From contig JAIWZP010000015.1 of NCBI GenBank assembly GCA_025201375.1, positions 124,001 to 188,000 of the forward strand: a stretch of DNA of 64,000 nucleotides, in the 5' to 3' direction. The first letter of the stretch is position 1, and every line of letters starts with the position of its first letter. Positions 46,520 through 55,929 of this stretch are shown in pieces. The stretch is from Gongronella butleri (Eukaryota; Mucoromycota; Mucoromycetes; Mucorales; Cunninghamellaceae). Below the pieces are notes generated by a model. The model was not told the DNA's origin. It worked only from the letters and a program-made list of their open reading frames with translations, and made no database searches. Made by a program: the position numbers and the translations under genes.

Positions 46520-48354
46520 ATGCCCCCTTATCGCCGAGGTCGTGGACGCGGTGTGTTCGCACACCACCCAGTGCAAGGTCACCACATCCCCACGGAACCT
46601 GCTGTTCCTGCCAAAGAAGAGTCATCAGCAGGACAAATTGAAACGGAGCCTATGGAGACGGACCAAACGACGCATACAGACCACACCGCGTCCCCAGACG
46701 TGGAAGAGAACTCAATGATGATGGAAGAGGGCTCCATGATGCTGGATGAGGACAAGAACATGGTTGCCGAGAACGCTGTCACGCCAGATCTGGCCATTCG
46801 CACAAGCAAGACGTATGCGCCACGCCAAAAAGAATTCAGAAATTGGTGTGATGTTTCCTTCCCCGACGAACCCATCGACGAACGTTATATCGTCACTGGC
46901 GAAAAGCTGCATGCTTTCATGGTCCAGCAGGTAAATTGACTCCTGCTTTCCCCTTACTTTTTTACCTTTTTCCTTGTTTTTTTTTTTTTGTCTTTGTTCC
47001 TTCTTGTTCCCTCTTGTTTCCTCTGTATTGACGCCAATTGGCTATTTTTTTAGGTGATTGGGCGACGCTACAAAAAGGACAGCAACAAAAAGATCAAGGT
47101 TGGCACTTGTGGGCAATACGTGGCGGCCATTGTCGATTATTATCAAAAACAAGTCCGATTGGGCATCAACCACCACGAGCACCCACGCAGGGCCTGCGAT
47201 GAGCTCCTTACGAACCTGCGCAGAGAAGAGAGGGAAAATCGCAAGCGAGAAACAGAGGTAAAATGCACTTTTGGACAAAAAGGAGCTGCAATTGGCTCAA
47301 ACACATTTTTTTCTTTTGCTTTTATTTTTTTCTGTGCACTCAGATGCTGAGGCAACAGAAGCAGCAGCAGGTGTTGCAGCAGCGATCATCGCAGCGTGTT
47401 GAGGCTTCGGCGACGCCTGCATCTCAAGAAAAGCATGTACGATCTGCGCCTGGGCCCAAGGCGCCGTCGCTGCGTCGTGCGTTCCCGGAATTGGAGATGC
47501 GCATGGCGGCAATGGAGCAGCGCATGGTGACGATGCAGGCGGGCATTGATGCGATCAAGGCGTCACTCGCGTACATTACGCCTGGTGCGCCCCAGCACAA
47601 TTCGCGCAAACCATCAAAATCCAAGGCATCCGACGCGTCATCCTCGGCAGGCTACCCTCCCTATGGCTATCCGTACGGAATGCCACCACCACCGCCTTCG
47701 CACGCGTCTCCGGCGCCACCTTACTATTTCTATCCGCCTCCATCTCATTACGGGCATCATCCGGAGCATCCTATGCAAGGTTACCCTATGCCACCCCCTG
47801 CACACGCACCCAATCACGCTAATGACCCTGCGTACGACGACTCCACGTCCGAGGTCGATGAATTGGTCGATTCCATGCCATCGTCGCCCGCACTTTCCGC
47901 CTCTGCCTTGACATCACGCTCGTCGTCGCCGCCCGCGTCCACGCACGCCGCTGCTCCCGACATCCACGCTCCGGCAAAGCGCCCTGCGTCCGCGGCTGGC
48001 CTAGTGCACGTCACACGCTCACACGCGCCCACCTCGGACTCCATTCCGCCCCATTATCGCATGAGCCGCGTCATCCAGACTATCCCCGCGCTGTGGGCTG
48101 AATGGCACGACGGCATCGACGGCCAGCCGTCTGTCGAATCGCTCGAACACAAGTATGGCCGCTCCTGGCGCATGAATGAGACAGACAGCCAATTCTTCCG
48201 CAAGCGTAGGCGCATCATCAACGCCCTCAAGGTCCACGCACGCGCACTCAACATTAGCGAGCACCTGGCTATCCGAATCGCCGAGCAAAATCGTCTCCAG
48301 CATAACAGAACCCTCAATACGCTCAGCAGCAATGTCAATTTGCTTTTTCCTTGA
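46520..48354 (+). CDS. Crypton-derived core-binding/GCR1_C-domain protein, paralog 1
   Basis: Three exons (46520-46930, 47054-47257, 47344-48354) encode 541 residues. A basic RG start (MPPYRRGRGRG) precedes a Met/Glu-rich linker. Next is a helical domain (TYAPRQKEFRNWCDVSF, KLHAFMVQQ then VIGRRYKK, TCGQYVAAIVDYYQKQ) resembling the SAM-like DNA-binding domain of fungal Crypton recombinases. Then come a coiled coil (LEMRMAAMEQRMVTMQ) and a Pro/Tyr/Ser-rich linker. The C-terminal module (TIPALWAEWHDGIDGQPSVE, YGRSWR, FFRKRRRIINAL) matches the GCR1_C DNA-binding pattern. The R-HxxR-Y catalytic domain of tyrosine recombinases is not seen. Likely a domesticated DNA-binding or transcription factor. 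The paralog lies at 52891. Confidence 0.75.
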
Positions 48355-48949
48355 ATCTCTCTCCGTCATCTCTCCGTCTCTCTCTGTTTCTCGCCTTGTT
48401 TCTCCCTCCTCCCTTTCCACGCCCCCTCCATTTCCCCTCCCCCAATTCTTTCTTAAGCGCGTGTGTGTTTGTTGACTCGAGAGCACCATTTTTATGCTTT
48501 TACCTTGCGCGCAAAAAAAAATAAAAATTAAACAAGTTTTGCAAACGTATCAAATCCTTTTTCAATTCATCGTCTGTAGACAGCCACAGGCCCACAGCAC
48601 ATGGAACGTGCTATAAAAAGTATACAGTATGTATGATATTTTGGACAACAGGCGCGCGGCAATCGCGAAAATACATATACTGTAACAGCGCTGTAAAAAG
48701 TCGCGAATTACAGTATGATAACCAAGAAAGGTAGAATATGATATTTCGATGCACCAATTAAATTCCTAATACTGTACTCTTGCGCTGCGGGACATCCAAC
48801 TTGCAACAATTTGCGATCCCGTCAGGCAGGTGCTGTGCATTAAAATTGTCTTGATTATGAAAACATCCAGAACATCGTGTTTGGAGCATTTTTAAGACAT
48901 CTCGATCGCTTGTCATCAATGGAGTTACAATTAGGTGTTAGAGTCATCG

Positions 48950-49300
48950 CTCCGTGTTTCTGATTTAAATGAGCCCTGCTGAGCCCACCCTTACGGTACG
49001 GCGATCGTCGTCGGCATGTACCGGTACCTAGACTCCTAGAGTATCATCACAATGTCGCTTTTCAATATCATACGTAATGACGGATCGGCAATTTGAAACC
49101 GAAAAATTTTGGCCGTTGTTTTCGCCACGCCTTACGTACGCCATTCAATCACAGGGTAAAAACGCCTCATTCACCGACAAAAATGCAATAAAAATGTGGG
49201 CACATTAACTGATTTTTGCGTAATAAAAAATGCTTGACTACAGTAACTTCAGTATTTTCAGCACAGGGGCGTGGGGCAAAACGTTTCAAGTCAAAGCTCA
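48950..49300 (+). repeat. Decayed dispersed repeat, family A copy 3
   Basis: Weak but collinear similarity to copies at 2735 and 21525: an ATGAGCCC..GAGCCCACC flank, CGCCATTCAATCACA, TTCACCGACAAAAATGCAAT, a GGGCACATTAACTGATTTTTGCG segment and GTATTTTC. It is shorter and more diverged than the other two. Confidence 0.5.
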
Positions 49301-49679
49301 CGTCGTGGTGTGGTGCTGCGTGGTCTTCTTGTGCAACTGTGGTGCAATTTTTTTGTCTTTACGTAAAAAAAGGCAAACGCAATTTTCATCTGCTGTTCAG
49401 TATTACAGTACAGTACTACTACTGTACCTACTGTACTTTTTATGAAAAATAATACAGTATGGTGTTTATGACTGTATTATTGTGTATTCCATCATTTTTT
49501 AGTATCATATCATAGCTTGGTGGACAGAATCTGCTGACGGGCACGACGGTGCCACCGCTGTTGTTGTGGTCAGTTTATCATACTGTAATGCTTGCTGCCG
49601 CAGCGCGTTACACCAGATAAAAAAGCACAGACAATTACTGTATCATACGTTTTAAAACGGCAAAGCATGTTTTTCAGAT

Positions 49680-50480
49680 TTTGACGGCTCGCTGTGCCTC
49701 CAGAAATTTTTTTACAGCCTACTTGCCCGCCGCCAATGAAACTTGCATCATGGCGTAAACTATAGCTCCGTGTTCAAGATGGACCCGTGCGATTTTTTTT
49801 TGGACACGAAAATGCAAAAATGCGTGTTTTCAAACTTTGCCGGCCTGCTGTGCCTCCAGAAATTTTTTTACAGCCTACTTGCCCGCCAATGAAACTTGCG
49901 TCGTGGCGTAAACTATAGCTCCGTGTTCAAAATGGACCCGCGCGATTTTTTTTGGACACGAAAATGTAAAAAATATGACCCAGCACCAACCACCGCCTGT
50001 GGTGATGAGTAGCGGAGGGCATTAGAGTCGAAGGCTCGCCTAGAAGAAGCTAGTTCAACACAAAATTTGCAACAAAAATGCTTAAGAAGACCTCCAAGCG
50101 CTATCTATGACCATTTTTAAAAAATTCAGGGGTCACTCAGGGGTCACACATTTCAATCTCAGAAAATGCCAAATTTGGGAAATTTCGAACTCAGAGTGAT
50201 CAATGCATCCCAAACAGGTAACTTCGACAATTTGCTATTGGCAGACAAAATGACAGGTCACCTCACGTTAAGAAAAGTACCCAAAGAGTGATGCATGAAC
50301 GGCGATCGACTGAGAAAAGTGCCTACTCTGGGCAGGTTTTTTTTTTGCAAAAATTTAAGGTTTGGGACTTCCAAATTAAGTGCGTGGTGGATTGCATGGA
50401 ATTTTTATTTTTTTACGTATTTTTTTTATTTTTTTTTACAACATACAACAGTATGATGATGATACCGTACAACAGTACGT
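49680..50480 (+). repeat. Dispersed repeat, family B copy 2 with internal duplication
   Basis: Collinear with 33540-34283. The left part is duplicated in tandem: 49685-49825 and 49850-49975 both read CTGTGCCTCCAGAAATTTTTTTACAG, TTGCCCGCC, CAATGAAACTTGC, AACTATAGCTCCGTGTTCAA, then GATTTTTTTTGGACACGAAAATG, in segments. The right part shares TTCAGGGGTCAC and the ACACATTTCAATCTCAGAAAA block. It has no TIR element at the end corresponding to 34284. Confidence 0.82.
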
Positions 50481-51586
50481 ATCAAAGACGCCGCACGACG
50501 ACGGCGGTGGTGAAAATTCATGAAAATCGTGGTGGTGCACTCAGCCTCCTGTCATCATCTCGACGACCAACAACAGCAGGTGTGCAGCAGCATTCTCCAG
50601 CTCAAATACTGTTTACTGTATACCACCGAGCAATAATATGATAGGAGGATCGAATAAACAAGAAGAACCACCGGTGTCATGATCCCATCTGGACAAAATT
50701 TTTTTTCTTCTCACTTTTCTTCTTCTCGCCCGATCACCAAACCACCTCCAACACACGCCCAACGCAAGGTCGCCAGCTTCTCTACACTCTTTTCCCCATC
50801 TCGCTGGCACCTCTGGATCGTGCGCAATCGCTGGTTTCCTTTTCTCCCTTCTTTTACGCGTCGGGGCGCGACGCGACGCGCCCAATCCCGCCTAATTCCG
50901 CTCGGCATTGTTGTGCGACCTCGGTGGCAGACCCCCGTCCGTTAATCGCCAACACCGTGGCTCTCCTCCCTGTTTCCCCCTTTTTTTCCCTTCTTTTTTT
51001 TCCTTACCTTTCTGCCTGTTTCCCTTTTTTCTCTTTTCTTTTTCTTCACCGTTCTCAACACCAGCATCGCTCGTCCCCAACTCTCTCCCCTAGTGTTGAC
51101 CACCAATACTGTAAAAGAGGCTATTTGTCAATCTTGACATGGATCATTAGAGCATGCAAGGCAGCGGATCACAGCCAAGATTCATTCTCGGTCGCACACA
51201 GGGCCTGACATCTTGCTTTTCCTAGCACACGCTCCATATTAGTGCATAAAGCACAGCATCAGCAGCATGTGCTATGGCTACGGGTGATGCTCATTAGCAC
51301 TCACATTGCCCTTTAGTGTAGCATGACGCGCTGGATGCAAAGGGTGCCCAATGCAATGCATTGATTCCCATGATCGGACCCTTTGCACAGCCCGAGACTC
51401 CGGTCAAATCGCCACACAGCTGAATGTCTGACCCTGAATCATCCATTCCCCTCTACAGTATTTAAGCTCGCCTTCCCTTAGTCTCTCTTTCTCTTCCCTC
51501 TCATCTTTCTTTTCCCCATTAAAGCCGTACTTTTAGTCCCGTCTTTCTGTCTTGTTCACTAGATTCACACTATTCACCCTCACAAC

Positions 51587-51826
51587 ATGACTGACCCGTC
51601 TTACACGCCAACAAGCTCGCTGCCACCCGCACCACGCCGCATACGCGGCTACTACGCGGCTCGACAAGAGCGTCGTGCGGCTCGCCAGCAGGCCGAGCCC
51701 GTGCCAAGCGTCGCCGCCCAGCAAGGTCGGACGCGTCGACGCCGAAGACAACATCATGGACACAGGGATGAGAGCGGGCCGGACCATGACAACTGGAGGT
51801 GCGGAGGAGGAGGACACGCCCAGTAG
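51587..51826 (+). CDS. Hypothetical short basic protein, possible gene remnant
   Basis: A 79-codon frame (MTDPSYTPTSSLPPAPRRIR, then Arg/Ala-rich, ending in a Gly/His-rich tail). It is preceded by a C/T-rich leader like those of the two Crypton-like genes nearby, and lies between them in the same orientation. The basic, Pro-rich start resembles their N-termini in composition only. It may be the first exon of a broken third copy, an independent small gene or chance. No domain is recognised. Confidence 0.3.
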   Translation: MTDPSYTPTSSLPPAPRRIRGYYAARQERRAARQQAEPVPSVAAQQGRTRRRRRQHHGHRDESGPDHDNWRCGGGGHAQ

Positions 51827-52890
51827 TATGCTTGTACAGTAAAAGGGGCGGGGTACAGTATCATCATCATACTGTACATATGGTATCATAAGGTTTTTTC
51901 CATTTTTTTTGGCGGCTGCTGGCTGGCGCCCGCGCGCGACAACAGCCCAAAGTACAGTAAAATGATACAGTAGCACGTACGGTATATATTATTGATGACG
52001 CGTGAGTAATTTCAAATTACTGTACAGTACAGTACTGTACAACAGTAATTTGTACTGTACAGTAATCAGCTGACAAACGCGCGCGGTACAGTATGATGAT
52101 GGACATGCATGTTTTTTTGTTTTGGCATCAGAGACAGCGTGGCAGCTGAAAATGTGCGCGCCAATCTCCGCTCCAGCGATACGCGTTTGCTTGCATGTTA
52201 CTGTTCTATGCCGGTATTATCATATCGTATGGTCGTGCGTGTCATCGGGTGAAAAATGAGCGAATTTTCATATTTGAAAGACAACATTTTGTTCCTTATC
52301 ATACCAATAGATGCGACCAAGATTAAACTAGGTGCAAATCAGTGTACAACAACAATAATGAGGTATACAGCAGTACAGTAACATGCACAGGCTTGCAAGA
52401 TCCTAGGCAAAACAAAGTGAAAAAAGGGCCAGAAATGCACAATTTGACGCGTAAACCGCCAAAAAAAAATACAAAACTTGCAAATGACATGTGAATGCGA
52501 ACTTTGCGACGTGATTCCGGCATTGAAAGAACGCTATATGCAGCAAGGAAACAGCAAAAAAAGGAGAGGGAGAGGAGATGTATGTGTGATGACTCATGAA
52601 CCTTTTTTCTTTTTTTTTTTTATGAGATACGCGACTCTGTTCGTGTTTGCATACACGAGTCGCGGCTTGATTTCGTTGGCCGGGTTCTGAACTCCGAAGG
52701 TGCTCAATTCATGGTGGTTCAAGGTGGGGACGTTCCTTTTTTTTTTTTTTCTCTTTTCTTTTTTTTTTTTTTGTTCTGTTTTTTGAACTTTGTTTATTTT
52801 TTTTTTACCAACCATCCCTTCTCCTCATTGTGTGAAGCTTTTCTTTTCCTTCTTTTTTGCTTCTTTGACACGCGTTAGCCCTTTTACAAG

Positions 52891-53654
52891 ATGCCTCCTG
52901 CCAGAAGAAGCGGCCAGAGCAAGTCTGGGCAAAAGACGTTGACGTCTGGCAAGGAAGCTCGCGTTGAGGTGGTGGTACCTTCCGTTGGCCGTGTCACCCG
53001 CCGGCACTCGGCGACGCCGCCAAAAGGCAGCAGAAAGACGCCCGATCAAATCGTCATCAATGGCGGCAGAGGCAGCAATCACAACGCGCCTAAGCCCAAG
53101 CGCGCGGCGGCAGCAGCAGCGGCCGCGTCCGTGACAAAATCGCTCACCACGGCGCGAAGAGCACCAGCAACAAAGCAATCATTATCGACACCGACGTCAA
53201 ACAGGGACTATGACCGACGTGAGCTTGAATTCATGAAATGGTGCGATCGAAATCATCCCAGGCAGGCAGCTGTCCTGCGCTACCTCGTCTCCAACGACAA
53301 GCTGCTTGCCTTTATGAGCGAGGAGGTACTAGCATTAGCATCCATTTTTTTTCCCTCTCGTGATGGCTGACAATGCGCCATTTATTTTAATTTTAGGTGA
53401 TTGGTCGGCGAAGCAAGCATAATCCTTCAAAGAATGTGGGCATCAAAACTTGCCAGGGCTACTTGCAGGTGCTGCTCAACCTGTTTTTGGAGCAAGCTGG
53501 CAGTGGTGCGAACAAATTCCAATATCCGCAAGCTGCCATCGATCAGGCCACAAAACTTGCAAAAATTTCAGAAAAGGAACAAGACAATGCGATCATCCGG
53601 CGATCAGAGGAGCGACGAGAGAACAGACAAGGGCCATCTGTAAAGAATTAGAGC

Positions 53655-53688
<34 letters not shown>

Positions 53689-54672
53689 ACAGACTCACAC
53701 GTATTATTGTTTATTCGTCGTTTTTTTTAGGCGTCTCTGCGCAACACGAGTACCTGTCCACCTACAAAGAGCGAGATGGTGACTGTGCCCGAGTCGCTTT
53801 TGAATGCGATTCCGCAATTGGAGCGACGCATGCTCATGATGGAGCAACAATTCATCCGATCCATGTCCAACCTGCACGACGCGGTCAACACGCTTAGTCT
53901 GCGCGTCAATGACTTCACAAATGGCAATTTCGTGCTCCGATTTGTGAATGATCGGTCCGAGGTGGGTAAGCAGTCGCCGTCGTCACCATCATTATCGTCG
54001 GATGCGTCTGGCTCGTCCGAGACGTTGCCATCGCTGTCCGTGTCCGACGACCCGACAGTGACGCCAGAACCCGTGCCCTACACGTCATCCACCAAGGGGT
54101 CGAGCACCGCTCTCGTCACAAGCACGCGCCGTGGCCCTCACGTGCCCAGCACACGCTCTTCATCCTCACGCATCCAATCACCAACAACGCGGTCGGCGTC
54201 TCCTGCGCCAACAACGCGAGCAAAGTCCACGACGCGGTCGCCCACCACCACCACCACCACCACCACTACCAAGCGCCGCGCCACGTCGCCATTGAAGTCC
54301 AAGGACACATCATCCGTGAAGCGCCTTAAAGGCTCAGCGGGTTCGCCGACACCAAATGCAAATTTCAAGCCTCTTGAAGACGTTGAGCACGCCAGCACGC
54401 TTCCGGATCTGTGGGACCAGTGGTTCAATGGGCTGAACGGCGCGCCTTCGTTTGAGTCGCTGAACAAGCAATACAACTCGGAATGGCGAAAGGTAAACAG
54501 GGTCGGCTGCTATTACCAGAAGCGCAAGCGCATCATTGCCACCATCCAGGCTCGTGTTGAACAAAAAGGAGTCAGCACAGACTCGGCAGTCCAGCTCGCA
54601 GAGATGTTCCGCCTTGAACACGGCCGCACCGTCGACCAGCTCTGCTATAAAACGCATCTTATCTATCCCTAG
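52891..54672 (+). CDS. Crypton-derived core-binding/GCR1_C-domain protein, paralog 2
   Basis: Three exons (52891-53325, 53397-53639, 53731-54672) encode 539 residues. A basic Ala/Lys/Arg N-terminus leads to the helical domain (DRRELEFMKWCDRNHPR, KLLAFMSEE then VIGRRSKHNPSKNVGIKT). Next come the coiled coil (IPQLERRMLMMEQQFIRS), a Ser/Thr-rich linker with a Thr run, and the C-terminal GCR1_C-type module (TLPDLWDQWFNGLNGAPSFE, YNSEWR, YYQKRKRIIATI). Both intron positions match paralog 1: one directly before VIGRR, the other just before the coiled-coil exon. Both proteins end in a hydrophobic-Pro tail (HLIYP versus NLLFP). No recombinase catalytic residues are seen. Likely a DNA-binding regulator derived from a Crypton. 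Confidence 0.75.
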
Positions 54673-54831
54673 TCCCCTTTTCATCACTGGTTCCCCTCCC
54701 TCCTCACGTCAACATCCCCTTCCATCCACTCTCCTTCCATTCATCTCCCCTGCCACCCCTTTTTACTGATTCCTTGATTTTTTTTTTCGTGATTAAAACA
54801 TGACGCCCACAAAACGGAGAGCCTTTGATCG

Positions 54832-54887
<56 letters not shown>

Positions 54888-55929
54888 TTTTTACTCCCTG
54901 CAGTACCATGTTGGCCTATTTGGAAGTGACATACTAGATTGATACGGTCAAAAAAGGTCCGTTTCCGTCGATTTCCTTGCTGCAACTCGCAGAAAGCGCG
55001 CCAAACGAGCTCTGTGACGCGTCGTCGTGACGGCACCTCACAATGAAACGCGTTTGACGCGTCGAAAACATTTTGGAGCACGGAAAACACGCGTTGAAAG
55101 TTATCAAACTGAGGTGCATGCGAGTTGTACTCCCGGAAACAGGGAAAAGATGCCACATTGAGTCTCGTTCACGCGTTTGGTGCGCGTCAGTATACGTCAT
55201 GATGGCCGCGACAAAGGAATCAGCATAAAAAGCAATGTTAGTCGCGAATATCCGACAACCATCCTTCTTTTGGTCCTTGTTTCTCACAAAACGTGCGTCA
55301 TTAGAATGCACGGCGCCGCCTAAATGCTGAAAAAATTGATCTTGACGCATATTGCACCTCAAAACACCATTTGTGTTGACTCTGGAGCCCACTTGACCAA
55401 GCTTTTCAAAATGAAATATTAGAAGGTAGTCATTTTCAAGCGTAAAATGGATTTGCGGCCCTGTTTCTCAAGAAAAGGTGGTGAAATGAGTTTTATGGCG
55501 CGTCATTGGGTGTTCGTTTTCCAGTCATTCGCGTTTGACGCGTCGGAAATGAACAGGCTGGCGCGGAGAACGCGAAACATCGAAACTCGATGTTTTCTCA
55601 ATACAATCACACCGATCCACGTGGATGTGGTGTTCATAGAGCCACTCTCATGTGCAACTACAGAAATGGTGTTTATTCATTCATGTTTGACGCGCGGACA
55701 ATGTCAGGTTACACGCGCAGACGTGTGCTTTTTCACTTGTTTGAACTTTTGCCATTTTGCGTCCCGATGCGATGTCCTCGGCTGAAGAAAAAAATGGATC
55801 ACGAAGATGTTTTTTTTATACAGGATTTGATTGTAAAAGCACAAAGAAGAACATGGGAAACGCTAGGTGAGCGCGTCCAACATAATAGTGTAGAGTAAAA
55901 CGAGGTGGAGCATGAGGCGAGGAGGGGTT
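54673..55929. other. Intergenic with possible decayed coding remnants and poly-T
   Basis: A 52-nt T run (54833-54884) lies downstream of paralog 2. From 54930 to 55900 several mid-length frames on both strands (for example minus 54934-55392, plus 55590-55898) have balanced composition but no recognised domain and no shared frame. The block is dense in ACGCG words. It looks like a broken gene or element. Confidence 0.4.

Larger units (their letters stand above)
48570..52400. repeat. TACTGTA/TACAGTA-rich island 2
   Basis: Palindromic TAC-A/T-GTA words cluster near 48630-48780, 49400-49460, 49570-49650, 51830-51870 and 52019-52070, with GTATCAT words mixed in. The densest block, near 52019-52070, nests several GTACTGTAC units. 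Together with island 1 these are the main occurrences in the window. Confidence 0.6.
48355..52890. other. Repeat-rich interval between the two Crypton-like genes
   Basis: About 4.5 kb without a confident gene. It contains repeat A copy 3, repeat B copy 2 with an internal duplication, clusters of TACTGTA words, C/T-rich blocks (50690-51100, 51425-51545) and one short open frame at 51587-51826. Each is listed separately. Confidence 0.55.

Noticed and set aside
55590..55898. Plus-strand frame of 102 codons ending in a charged helix
   Set aside because: No domain, and overlapping frames on both strands look equally plausible. Kept only as part of the unassigned block.
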